Positions 1 through 7,487 of a DNA stretch of 12,290 nucleotides are shown here, one piece after another (positions within the stretch are counted from its first letter, which is position 1; every line of letters starts with the position of its first letter). Made by a program: the position numbers and the translations under genes. The stretch is from Candidatus Nitrosopumilus sp. (GTDB lineage: Archaea; Thermoproteota; Nitrososphaeria; Nitrososphaerales; Nitrosopumilaceae), in the NCBI GenBank assembly GCA_029861085.1, contig JAOUAE010000031.1:1-12290 (forward strand), written 5' to 3'. The notes under the pieces are model-generated. The model searched no databases and was not told where the DNA came from. It was given only the letters and a program-made list of their open reading frames with translations.

Positions 1-1481
1 ATATTTTTAACATGACAAAATCAGATCTTGATGAATTAAAAATGACAGATTTGGTTTCAGCAAAATGGCTTGGACGAAATTTGGGTTTGCCAAAAAAATA
101 TGTCGAAGCAGTTTTTGAAATTGCAAAAATTGATCCAAAAAAAATCGGAAATCTATTAACAAATGAAGAGATTGAAAAAATTTTTGATGTTGTAAAAAAA
201 ATCGTTTCGGATGTAATATTAGGTAATCATGAAGCAGTGATAGTTAGAAATGAAAAAATAGAAGTTCTTCCAATAAAATTGGGAAAATTAGAAGGTGAAA
301 TTACGCCAGCTAATAGTTTCATTGAAGGATTAGATACGGTTTTTACAGAAAATATAATTGAAAAAGGAAAGTCGGTTCAATCAAGCGGTTCTGATAAGAA
401 GATAAAACAATTAGAAACTCAAATTTCTGAACAAGAAAAAGCTATCCAAACAGTAAAAGAAAAATCAAAAAATATTACAAGTGTTGCAAATTCTCTCTTT
501 GAAATGATATCAAAGGGAATAATATCGATAGAGGATGATTCTGCACAAAAAATTTTAGCGTCTCATAATGCAAAATTAGTTAGTGAGAAAGGAATTTCCT
601 TAATTATTGTTCAAGATGAAAAAATAAAGATAAACACCAAATCTGCTCTTCAGTCAATTGCATCAGTATTATTCAATGAAGCAAAGAAACAATCTGGAGC
701 AATTGGTTCAATTCAGGCGATAAAAGAAAAGACAGAGAAAAAATTAGAGAAATTTTTGAGTAAAACAGAATCTGAGAAAGATATAATCGTAGTTTCAGAA
801 ATTAGAAAGAAGAATTGGTACGAAAGATATAGGTGGTTTTTCACTACTGATGGAATACTCACAATAGGCGGAAGAGATGCAGCATCAAATTCAGCTGTAA
901 TTAGAAAACATTTAGTAAAAAATGATAAAGTATTTCATGGTGATATTTTTGGTTCACCATTTTTTATTTTAAAAGAAGCAGAAAATGCACCAGATACTAG
1001 TATGAATGAAGTTGCACATGCTACGGTTTGTTTTAGTCGTGCCTGGAGAGAAGGATTGTATGGTGTAAGTGCTTATTGGGTTAATCCTGAACAAGTAAAA
1101 AAATCGGCACCGAGTGGGGAATTCCTTCCAAAGGGTTCCTTTACAATTGAAGGTCAACGAAATTTTATCAAATCAGAAACACTTCGTCTAGCTGTAGGAA
1201 TTATGCCACAAGATGAAAATGATTATGTCCTAACATGTGGCCCTCCACAACCAATCAAGAAAAATTCTATTTGTTATGCAATAATTGAACCACATGGATT
1301 AGAAATGGTAGAAGCTGCTAAAAAAATACGAATAGAGTTTTTAAAAATATATGAAGATATTGCAAGAAAAATAAACATAGATGATTTTGTTCGTGTATTG
1401 CCCGCTGGAAAAAGTCAGATCATAGAAGTAGGTTATGGGAATTTACAAAAAGAAAATCTTATTGATAATGAATTTGATTAG
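1..1481 (+). CDS. rqcH: RqcH/Rqc2-like NFACT-family ribosome quality control protein (5' partial)
   Basis: The frame is open to the left edge, and the first Met (base 12) lies inside the expected protein, so the gene starts outside the window. Archaeal family members are roughly 650 residues; 489 are visible from that Met. Numbering from it, residues about 10-70 (KMTDLVSAKWLGRNLGLPKKY onward) fit the helical end of the NFACT-N region. Residues about 127-155 are Lys/Glu-rich and probably coiled coil. Residues 268-385 are a clear NFACT-R domain with NWYERYRWFFT, GGRDAASN, HATVCFSRAW and APSGEFLPKGSF. Family members bind 60S/50S subunits carrying stalled peptidyl-tRNA and, in bacteria and eukaryotes, direct C-terminal tailing; the same role here is inferred. 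The catalytic Asp-Arg of NFACT-N would lie upstream and cannot be checked. The 3' end overlaps the convergent dehydratase small-subunit gene by 23 bases. Confidence 0.9.
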   Translation, partial: IFNMTKSDLDELKMTDLVSAKWLGRNLGLPKKYVEAVFEIAKIDPKKIGNLLTNEEIEKIFDVVKKIVSDVILGNHEAVIVRNEKIEVLPIKLGKLEGEITPANSFIEGLDTVFTENIIEKGKSVQSSGSDKKIKQLETQISEQEKAIQTVKEKSKNITSVANSLFEMISKGIISIEDDSAQKILASHNAKLVSEKGISLIIVQDEKIKINTKSALQSIASVLFNEAKKQSGAIGSIQAIKEKTEKKLEKFLSKTESEKDIIVVSEIRKKNWYERYRWFFTTDGILTIGGRDAASNSAVIRKHLVKNDKVFHGDIFGSPFFILKEAENAPDTSMNEVAHATVCFSRAWREGLYGVSAYWVNPEQVKKSAPSGEFLPKGSFTIEGQRNFIKSETLRLAVGIMPQDENDYVLTCGPPQPIKKNSICYAIIEPHGLEMVEAAKKIRIEFLKIYEDIARKINIDDFVRVLPAGKSQIIEVGYGNLQKENLIDNEFD

Positions 1482-1848
1482 AAGAATCAGTATCAAATGA
1501 TAGTTTCATACCATTTTTGATAGAAGAGAATTCTTCATCACTAATTGTAATTAGTGGAATGTTTGCTAATGCACATCCAGTAGCAACTGTTAGATCTGCT
1601 TTTTGACAAATCATTGCAAGTGGTGCTGCATTATTTGATTTTATTGAATAAATCGTGTATGCTCCTACGCTACTCCCGACTCCTGAAGGAAACACAAGAA
1701 TTTTACCTTTCACCGGTTTTTCAAAAAGATTATGATTCCTATCACTAATAATTCCAGTTTTTTTATCTACTGTACCCAAGAAATTAATTGGATTCTCAGA
1801 TTTTAAAACAATTCCTTCTACTTTGCCTGAAACTAGAATTTTTTTCAT
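1459..1848 (-). CDS. Phosphomevalonate dehydratase small subunit (aconitase X swivel domain, DUF126)
   Basis: This 129-residue protein is the swivelling domain of the aconitase X family. The signature PSGVGSSVGAY (residues 54-64) contains the Ser-rich loop that supplies an active-site serine in this family. It is followed by APLAMICQKAD and ATGCALANIPLI (89-100). In archaea the two-subunit enzyme converts mevalonate 5-phosphate to trans-anhydromevalonate 5-phosphate in the modified mevalonate pathway to isoprenoid lipids. The ATG overlaps the TGA of the large-subunit gene by 4 bases (ATGA), indicating translational coupling. A GATGAG about 5 bases upstream of the ATG is a weak Shine-Dalgarno-like match. 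The other aconitase X activity, hydroxyproline dehydration, is usually a fused single protein, so the archaeal mevalonate role is preferred. The stop codon lies 23 bases inside the convergent rqcH. Confidence 0.9.
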   Translation of the reverse strand: MKKILVSGKVEGIVLKSENPINFLGTVDKKTGIISDRNHNLFEKPVKGKILVFPSGVGSSVGAYTIYSIKSNNAAPLAMICQKADLTVATGCALANIPLITISDEEFSSIKNGMKLSFDTDSSNQIHYQ

Positions 1849-2999
1849 CTTGTCTCATCTTCAACTATTTGTGACAGTGATTTTAGATTAACACCTACAC
1901 CATTAGAATTTTTAAGATAAAATGCACCTTTGATACTATTGGTAGTAACTGCATCGACATTATCCTTACTTATCAAGGGAGACAAACACGTACAACAATC
2001 AGAAAGAATTTCACATCCAGCCCGTTCAAGTTCATTAGTATATCCAATTTTTCTTGCCTGTTCCTTTACAGTTCTGGGTAAAAATATCATGCATCTCTTT
2101 TGAAAAGAACGTCCCTTTAATTTCCCGACAAGATCAGATATCTCATCTAATCCTAATTGAGGACTGCCAAGTGTAATCAAATCACCTTTCTCATCAGTGT
2201 TTAACTCATCATGAACATTTTGCATCTCTTTTTCATCAAAATCAATTTTTTCACAATCAGAATCACCTTCTCCAAAAATAAACTTGGCACAAGTTCCTGA
2301 TGTTCCCATTCCTCCACACATTGCTTTATTTTGTCTTTTATCCATCTCCCCAAGTCCGGAAATGTTTACAGAAGTATCCCCAATTTTTCCTGCAAAAAAT
2401 CCAAGCATTCCATATGTCAGTTCATTTGGATTTTTTACCTTCATTCTAATTGTAATGTTTGGATTATCCTCTTTTCTTAATGAGGAATAAGGGCTTTTCC
2501 CGATTATTGCACTAGCAAGTGCACTAAAAGCACTTTCCTTGTTTGTCTTTAGATGATCAAATGAATTTGCATGAATTGCTGCATTACTTTCTGCAAATGC
2601 GACTTGAGTTCCGTTTTTTGGAATATCATATATTTCATAAGGAATACATGAAAAAGAAGGAATGACACCCATTGTTTCATAGGAGTTTCTAATTGACAGT
2701 TGTTTCGAGATAAAATTTTCGTTTAATCCATAGTTTGAAACATTGTCAATATCAAATCCCATAGGATTAAGAGTGGTTTTTACTTTAACTCGCGCATTTT
2801 TACTAATACCAGATAGAAATTCTTCTCCCGCATCCCCAATGGTATTATAGTTCACACCTGAAAGATGAGCCCATTCTATTGGTACTAATTTTTCAGCATC
2901 TGTTGCCTCACCAGTTGCAACTAAAATTCTATATGCCATCTGCATAATTTCTCCTTGCTCACCTTTTAATGCAGATTCTTCTTCTCTTGTTAGTTCCAA
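1845..2999 (-). CDS. Phosphomevalonate dehydratase large subunit (aconitase X catalytic domain)
   Basis: This 384-residue protein is the catalytic aconitase X subunit, the usual length for the separate archaeal large subunit. It starts MELTREEESALKGEQGE, matching the family's LTxEEExxLxGExGE beginning, which supports the TTG start at 2999; no ATG lies nearby in frame. Candidate iron-sulfur or active-site cysteines are C118 (FSCIPYE), C228 and C237 (MCGGMGTSGTCAKF), and C335/C336/C338 (SDCCTCLSP). Which of them bind the cluster is not decided here. Together with the overlapping small subunit it should dehydrate mevalonate 5-phosphate for archaeal isoprenoid ether lipid synthesis. A TATA-like palindrome centred 25.5 bases upstream of the TTG predicts a leaderless transcript carrying both subunits. 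Confidence 0.9.
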   Translation of the reverse strand: MELTREEESALKGEQGEIMQMAYRILVATGEATDAEKLVPIEWAHLSGVNYNTIGDAGEEFLSGISKNARVKVKTTLNPMGFDIDNVSNYGLNENFISKQLSIRNSYETMGVIPSFSCIPYEIYDIPKNGTQVAFAESNAAIHANSFDHLKTNKESAFSALASAIIGKSPYSSLRKEDNPNITIRMKVKNPNELTYGMLGFFAGKIGDTSVNISGLGEMDKRQNKAMCGGMGTSGTCAKFIFGEGDSDCEKIDFDEKEMQNVHDELNTDEKGDLITLGSPQLGLDEISDLVGKLKGRSFQKRCMIFLPRTVKEQARKIGYTNELERAGCEILSDCCTCLSPLISKDNVDAVTTNSIKGAFYLKNSNGVGVNLKSLSQIVEDETR

Positions 3000-3021
3000 T
3001 GGAATTCTTTTGTTATTACAG

Positions 3022-3027
3022 TTATAA
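3022..3027. promoter_or_regulatory. Palindromic TATA box shared by divergent dehydratase and nth genes
   Basis: TTATAA sits almost exactly midway between two TTG codons, at 2999 on the minus strand and 3049 on the plus strand (centre distances 25.5 and 24.5 bases). Both distances fit leaderless archaeal transcription. No second TATA-like element is obvious in the roughly 50-base gap, so one box may serve both directions. Confidence 0.6.
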
Positions 3028-3048
3028 TACTTGTAGGTAGTTTTTCAT

Positions 3049-3705
3049 TTGGAAATGGAAAAAATTCTTTCTGGAATGACAAAGACAATGGATGCTGTAA
3101 AACCACCAAGAATGACTGCTCTAAGAGAACTTCATGAAGCTGAAACTGGTCCATTTAGTATTTTAATTGGAACCATACTTTCTGCAAGAACCAAAGATGA
3201 AGCAACAGCTAAGGCGGTTAAAGCGTTATTCTCAAAATACAAAAATCCTAAAGAATTAGCTGGAGCAAAAATAAAGGATGTAGAAAAAATCATCAAATCA
3301 ATTGGATTCTTTCATGTAAAATCAAAAAGAATCATCGAGGTTGCAAATATTATCCATAGAAAACACAAGGATAAAGTTCCAGATGATTTGGATATTTTGG
3401 TACAATTGCCTGGAGTTGGAAGAAAAACAGCTAACTGTGTTTTGGTATATGCATTTGAAAAACCAGCAATTCCAGTTGATATTCATGTTCATCGAATCTC
3501 AAACAGATTAGGATTAGTTGATACAAAAAATCCTGAAGAAACAGAACAAGAATTGATGAAGAAAATTAAAAAGAAATACTGGATTGACATTAATGATACT
3601 TTTGTGATGTATGGTCAAAATATTTGCAAACCAATCTCTCCAATGTGTGATGTATGTAAAATTAAAAAAAGTTGTAAATTTTATAAAACTAAGAACGCCT
3701 CTTAG
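3049..3705 (+). CDS. nth: Endonuclease III, DNA glycosylase/AP lyase
   Basis: This 218-residue protein is a full-length endonuclease III, which removes oxidised pyrimidines and nicks the abasic site in base excision repair. The helix-hairpin-helix LPGVGRKTAN (120-129) contains the catalytic lysine K126. The catalytic aspartate is D144 in PVDIHVHRISNR. A C-terminal [4Fe-4S] loop has C193-x6-C200-x2-C203-x5-C209, the canonical spacing. The start is ambiguous: TTG at 3049 lies 24.5 bases from the TATA centre, while ATG at 3055 lies two codons inside with a 30.5-base distance. The TTG fits the spacing of other genes here slightly better. The 3' end overlaps the convergent exported-protein gene by 17 bases. 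Confidence 0.95.
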   Translation: MEMEKILSGMTKTMDAVKPPRMTALRELHEAETGPFSILIGTILSARTKDEATAKAVKALFSKYKNPKELAGAKIKDVEKIIKSIGFFHVKSKRIIEVANIIHRKHKDKVPDDLDILVQLPGVGRKTANCVLVYAFEKPAIPVDIHVHRISNRLGLVDTKNPEETEQELMKKIKKKYWIDINDTFVMYGQNICKPISPMCDVCKIKKSCKFYKTKNAS

Positions 3706-4360
3706 TTAGAAGCAATAATGCTATCACAATTGATCCAACTCCTGCTGCCATGTAAAATGGAAATAATGCAAATGTATTCTTTGCGGGATCACCAGACAGA
3801 AATTCTACAACCATGCTTCCAGAACTTACTGCTGGGGGATCAGTAGAACCCTGCATTCCATGAACAGAGTATGAATTAATTGCAAATTGGCCAATATCCA
3901 AATTAGTAACCACAATTCTAGCTCCATTGTTTACAGTTAGTCCTGCTCTATCAGTGAAGGATATGATGGATTTTGCCTGTGGGTACCAACCTCGATCTAA
4001 ATCCTTATGGACTACAATGTATCCTTCTTTTGGAGTTTGAACTGCAACCCAAAACTTATTGTCAGGTTGTGGTCCCATTCCAACTTCAATGAATTCATCA
4101 GATGTTTCTTCATCATATAGTCTTAGAACTGCATTTCCCTCAGGATTTGCATAAAGAAGATTGTTATCAATAGTCACTTGCCAGCTTACAGCATGAACAT
4201 CATCAAGAATTCTTAGTGGTGCATCTCGTAATACTCTATTAAATTCATCTGAAGGGATTTCTAATGTATCAATAATTAATGATGGATTGTTTGATTCTTG
4301 AGCAAATACAGGAGATACAAAAATTCCTGTCAATAAAATTATTGCAAAGAGATATTTCAC
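3689..4360 (-). CDS. Exported protein with C-terminal membrane anchor, function unknown
   Basis: I do not recognise the family. The 223-residue protein has a clear signal peptide (hydrophobic residues 4-18, likely cleavage after VFA at 20), a beta-rich extracytoplasmic body of about 175 residues, and one hydrophobic segment (about 198-219) ending in LLLLTKRRS. The signal peptide, anchor and positively charged tail predict an extracytoplasmic protein held in the membrane at its C-terminus. The body contains no cysteine, so disulfides and cysteine-ligated metal centres are excluded. The start is GTG at 4360; a TATA-like TTTTTATT centred 25.5 bases upstream supports it. It lies 30 bases downstream of sat on the same strand but probably has its own promoter. 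Confidence 0.8.
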   Translation of the reverse strand: MKYLFAIILLTGIFVSPVFAQESNNPSLIIDTLEIPSDEFNRVLRDAPLRILDDVHAVSWQVTIDNNLLYANPEGNAVLRLYDEETSDEFIEVGMGPQPDNKFWVAVQTPKEGYIVVHKDLDRGWYPQAKSIISFTDRAGLTVNNGARIVVTNLDIGQFAINSYSVHGMQGSTDPPAVSSGSMVVEFLSGDPAKNTFALFPFYMAAGVGSIVIALLLLTKRRS

Positions 4361-4381
4361 AAGCTAGATCAAATCTGATTG

Positions 4382-4389
4382 AATAAAAA
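4382..4389 (-). promoter_or_regulatory. TATA-like box for the exported protein gene
   Basis: The minus-strand TTTTTATT is centred 25.5 bases upstream of the GTG at 4360, in the short gap after sat. The spacing predicts a leaderless mRNA. In AT-rich DNA the match alone is weak. Confidence 0.4.
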
Positions 4390-4390
4390 T

Positions 4391-5533
4391 CTAATCAACA
4401 AAAGGTTTTGGATGAGCTAAAATTAATTTTGCCACTTCAGGTCTTAGAATAAACTCAGAGGGTGCCTGACCATTTTGAATCATTTCCCTAAGTGCAGTTC
4501 CACTAATTTGTTCTTTAACATCATTATCATGTGGACATGCTTTTGGAGTTGTATATGTTAGACATTTTTTACAATAGAAAAATGGTGGAAAAAATACCGG
4601 AGAAATTTCTAACTCGGGATAGTCTTCAAAGATTTTTTGTGCAGCAAATGGATCATAGAATTTTCCAACACCTGCATGATCTCTTCCAATTATAATATGC
4701 GTACAACCATAATTTTGTCTCATAATTGCATGATGTATTGCCTCTTTGGGACCAGCATATTTCATTTCAGTATGTAAAGTTCCAAGTTTGCATCTGTTTT
4801 CTGGATAGTATGATTTTATCATAGTTTCATAACATTTCACAATAACTTCATCTACAAAATCACCAGATTTTTTCTTTCCAATAATTGGGTTTACAAATAC
4901 TCCATCACGCGTTGTAATTGATGTCTTTTGTAACATCTCATGTGCCACATGTGGAGGATTTCTGGTTTGAAACGCACAGATTGTCTTCCATCCTGCTTGT
5001 GCAAAAGCCTCTCTTGTCTGAATTGGAGTTAACCTATTTTTTCTGATTTCAGTCTCATTTGGTCTTTGAATATAATCAATTTTCCCACTTACCAGATAAT
5101 CCTTCATTGACATTGTCTTTGCAACTCCTGGATGAGATGAATCATTGGTTCCATAGATTCCTTGTACAGTTTTTTCTTTATCAAAAGAATACGTTTCTTC
5201 AACATGTAACACTGCAACTCCAATACCGTAAGGATTTTGCAATAATACGTCACCCGCTTCTTTCATTTTAGAAGCAGTTTGTTCATCAACATCAAGTACA
5301 ATTGGAATGGTCCAAGCCAAATCATTTGTTAGTCTTCCACGTAAAACAACACTTTCAAAGTCTTGTTGACCTAAGAATCCCTCTAAAGGACTAAAAATTC
5401 CATCTGCAATGTTTTCAACATCATTTGCAAGATCTTCGCTAATTGTAATTGAAAATAATCCAGTAGGATCAACTTTTGTAATTCTGTTTACTAGTATACC
5501 GCCATGTGGTTTAATTGAACTATTTTCGGACAT
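4391..5533 (-). CDS. sat: Sulfate adenylyltransferase (ATP sulfurylase)
   Basis: This 380-residue protein is a single-chain ATP sulfurylase that makes adenosine 5'-phosphosulfate (APS) and pyrophosphate from sulfate and ATP. The PUA-like N-terminal region is followed by the catalytic motifs [11 protein letters not shown] (189-199) and GRDHAG (283-288), then ISGTALREM (343-351). A zinc-binding set C321-x2-C324-x8-C333-x-H335 is visible, as in many archaeal and thermophilic Sat proteins. No APS-kinase domain is fused. It starts 10 bases after the cysH stop, with GATGAT (one mismatch from GGTGAT) five bases before its ATG. It is therefore likely translated from the cysH-sat mRNA by a Shine-Dalgarno mechanism. 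Confidence 0.95.
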   Translation of the reverse strand: MSENSSIKPHGGILVNRITKVDPTGLFSITISEDLANDVENIADGIFSPLEGFLGQQDFESVVLRGRLTNDLAWTIPIVLDVDEQTASKMKEAGDVLLQNPYGIGVAVLHVEETYSFDKEKTVQGIYGTNDSSHPGVAKTMSMKDYLVSGKIDYIQRPNETEIRKNRLTPIQTREAFAQAGWKTICAFQTRNPPHVAHEMLQKTSITTRDGVFVNPIIGKKKSGDFVDEVIVKCYETMIKSYYPENRCKLGTLHTEMKYAGPKEAIHHAIMRQNYGCTHIIIGRDHAGVGKFYDPFAAQKIFEDYPELEISPVFFPPFFYCKKCLTYTTPKACPHDNDVKEQISGTALREMIQNGQAPSEFILRPEVAKLILAHPKPFVD

Positions 5534-5538
5534 GATAA

Positions 5539-5544
5539 ATCATC
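5539..5544 (-). promoter_or_regulatory. Shine-Dalgarno-like site for sat
   Basis: The minus-strand GATGAT lies 5 bases before the sat ATG and overlaps the first base of the cysH stop codon. It differs by one base from the archaeal consensus GGTGAT and fits an operon-internal gene with a leadered start. Confidence 0.4.
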
Positions 5545-6260
5545 TATACAGGGTCTATATGAAGGCCACACTCTTTGTTTCCTCCTTGTTCCCACCACCA
5601 TCTTCCTGCACGAATGTCTTCTCCAGGTTTTATTGCTCTTGTACAAGGCTCACATCCAACACTTGGATAACCTTGATCAAGAAGACTGTTGTATGGTAAA
5701 TTATTTTTTTTAATATATTCCTGAATTTGATCCCAAGACCAATCAATGATTGGATTAATTTTTAGAATCTCATCATGTCCATGATCTAATTGAAAGATTG
5801 TGACATTTTTTCGGTTTTTAGTCTGATCACGTCTTAATCCTGTAATCCAACCATCCAAGGTATTCAGCATTTTGTTCATTGGATGTACCTTACGAACTTC
5901 ACAACACAATTTTCTATTATCTATACTATCATAGAATAAATTCACTCCTTTTTCTTTCACCATATCTTCTACTTGTTTTGTATCAGGGAATAGAACTTCA
6001 ATTGAAATATTGTATTTTTTACTAACGACATCCATGATATCATAGGTTTCCTGTGGTAGTCTTCCAGTATCAAGAGTAAAGAATCGAAATTTAGGGTTAA
6101 TTTTTAACATAATATCCATAATAACTGCATCTTCTGCACCAAAGCTTGATGCTTTTGCTACCTTAGGATGAAGGTTATCAGAAACCCATTCTAGTGCTTC
6201 TTCAGCAGTCTTGATTTTTGAATTAAGGTCATCTACTTGTTTTTGTGTAAATTTTGTCAC
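5544..6260 (-). CDS. cysH: Assimilatory APS reductase ([4Fe-4S] CysH type)
   Basis: This 238-residue protein belongs to the CysH family, which reduces activated sulfate to sulfite. The PP-loop-like nucleotide site is SSFGAEDAV (38-46), followed by TLDTGRLPQET (62-72) and ITGLRRDQ (139-146). The cysteine pairs C119-C120 and C203-x2-C206 are the ligands that mark the [4Fe-4S] APS-reducing branch; PAPS-specific enzymes lack them. The catalytic cysteine is C231 in KECGLH near the C-terminus. APS is thus the expected substrate, fitting the downstream sat and the absence of APS kinase. The start is GTG at 6260, exactly 24.5 bases from a strong TATA box, so the mRNA is probably leaderless. Confidence 0.93.
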   Translation of the reverse strand: MTKFTQKQVDDLNSKIKTAEEALEWVSDNLHPKVAKASSFGAEDAVIMDIMLKINPKFRFFTLDTGRLPQETYDIMDVVSKKYNISIEVLFPDTKQVEDMVKEKGVNLFYDSIDNRKLCCEVRKVHPMNKMLNTLDGWITGLRRDQTKNRKNVTIFQLDHGHDEILKINPIIDWSWDQIQEYIKKNNLPYNSLLDQGYPSVGCEPCTRAIKPGEDIRAGRWWWEQGGNKECGLHIDPV

Positions 6261-6280
6261 ATTTCTAGTTAAAATATTTG

Positions 6281-6288
6281 TTTTATAT
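6281..6288 (-). promoter_or_regulatory. TATA box of the cysH-sat operon
   Basis: The minus-strand ATATAAAA is the best TATA match in the window, centred 24.5 bases upstream of the cysH GTG. It sits in the gap divergent from the ThiI-like gene. Confidence 0.65.
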
Positions 6289-6313
6289 TGATTACCCGAA
6301 GTTTCATCCTAAA

Positions 6314-6319
6314 TTATAA
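6314..6319 (+). promoter_or_regulatory. TATA box of the ThiI-like gene
   Basis: The plus-strand TTATAA is centred 28.5 bases upstream of the ATG at 6345. Its position supports that ATG over the upstream in-frame TTG at 6288, because a promoter would otherwise fall inside the coding region. Confidence 0.45.
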
Positions 6320-6344
6320 ACAAGTAGAATTCAGAAAAGAAAAT

Positions 6345-7457
6345 ATGGATGAGACATCATATGTTGTAATTTTTCCAACGATATTTTCAAAAAATAAAAT
6401 TCCTCAGCTTGTATCAAATATCAAAAAAATTCTCAAAATAAAAAATCAGGAATTTAAATTTGTTAAACGAGATAGCGATGTAATTTTGGTTAATGCAAAT
6501 GATCCTGTATTTGCGTCATCTGCCATCAATTTACTTTTTGGAATTGAAAAAATAGCAATTGCAAGACAAATTAAAAATGATTTTCAAGACATTGTTTCTG
6601 AAATTACCTCCATTGGTGGCAATTTACTCTTGAAAGGAGAGAAATTTCTAGTAAAGGTAGAAGGGACAGCAAAAGGATTTGTAACTAAAGACGTAGAAAT
6701 TGCTGCAACGTCAAACATAATAGAAAAAAAATCAAAACTTGGAGCTCATCCTGGAACAGATGAAAACTTTGATAAATTGTTATACACATATCTAACAAAA
6801 AATAATGCATACATCTGTATTTTTTCAGATAAAGGAAATGGTGGAATTCCATATCAATCACAAAATCAGAAAACTATTTGCGCAATATATGATGAAATTT
6901 CTGCGGTTTCCTGTTTTGAGACAATTAAACAAGGTTACGATGTAAAAATAATAGTTTGTTATAGACAAACATCAGAATTGATGAATCTTGCCAAAATGAT
7001 TAATCAGATTATTCCAAGGCTAGTGGAGAACAATATTGGGTTTGAATTTTTACATCTTAAAATTAATCCTAATGGAATTAAAAATTATTTAATCTACGTA
7101 AATTCAATATTAGAAATACTGTTACAATATCCAAATGAACGAGTGTCATTAGCATTATCACCACTGATCTTTTCTGTAGATTTTATCGATAATTCATTAA
7201 AAAGAGTGTTTGGAAAAAAGAAGATTCCCATACTTCCACTAACTGGAGTTGATACTAATTTGTTTAATGAAGCAAAAGAGATTGGATTGGAAAGAAATAT
7301 CAAAAAAATGGAAAAAATAATCACTATTGCTTCAGATGAAATTCCTGCTTTCTCAAAAAAAGATGTAGATACTGCGGTTAAAACAAAGAGAAAGATCACA
7401 ATTCAGGCAGGGCCTAACAATGTTCACGATATTTTAGATTCACTAGAAAATCATTGA
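6345..7457 (+). CDS. ThiI-like THUMP protein with degenerate PP-loop
   Basis: This 370-residue protein has the ThiI architecture: an N-terminal ferredoxin-like part (VVIFPTIFSKNKI, 7-19, resembling the IKLFPEITIKS start of ThiI), a THUMP domain (about 80-160), the linker KGNGGIPYQSQ (163-173) equivalent to RGPGGFPVGTQ, and a C-terminal PP-ATPase-like domain with PILPLTGVDTNLFNEAKEIG (295-314). ThiI normally adenylates U8 of tRNA and inserts sulfur. Here the PP-loop signature SGGxDS is replaced by about AIYDEISAVS (180-189), and no CxxC is present in the domain. Sulfur-transfer activity is therefore doubtful; RNA binding through THUMP may remain. An in-frame TTG at 6288 would add 19 residues but lies in the cysH TATA box, so ATG 6345 is preferred. 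Confidence 0.75.
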   Translation: MDETSYVVIFPTIFSKNKIPQLVSNIKKILKIKNQEFKFVKRDSDVILVNANDPVFASSAINLLFGIEKIAIARQIKNDFQDIVSEITSIGGNLLLKGEKFLVKVEGTAKGFVTKDVEIAATSNIIEKKSKLGAHPGTDENFDKLLYTYLTKNNAYICIFSDKGNGGIPYQSQNQKTICAIYDEISAVSCFETIKQGYDVKIIVCYRQTSELMNLAKMINQIIPRLVENNIGFEFLHLKINPNGIKNYLIYVNSILEILLQYPNERVSLALSPLIFSVDFIDNSLKRVFGKKKIPILPLTGVDTNLFNEAKEIGLERNIKKMEKIITIASDEIPAFSKKDVDTAVKTKRKITIQAGPNNVHDILDSLENH

Positions 7458-7460
7458 GAA

Positions 7461-7466
7461 TTTAAA
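7461..7466 (+). promoter_or_regulatory. TATA-like box for the glycosyltransferase gene
   Basis: TTTAAA starts three bases after the ThiI-like stop and is centred 24.5 bases before the GTG at 7488, predicting a separate leaderless transcript. Confidence 0.45.
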
Positions 7467-7487
7467 CGGCAAAATTGGTTTCAAATC

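Noticed and set aside
12..14. ATG at base 12 as the true start of rqcH
   Set aside because: The frame continues upstream without a stop, and the sequence from here begins inside the NFACT-N region, so the gene is cut by the window edge.
6288..6344. Upstream TTG start of the ThiI-like gene adding 19 residues
   Set aside because: The added residues do not resemble the ThiI N-terminus, the TTG overlaps the cysH TATA box, and a better TATA precedes ATG 6345.
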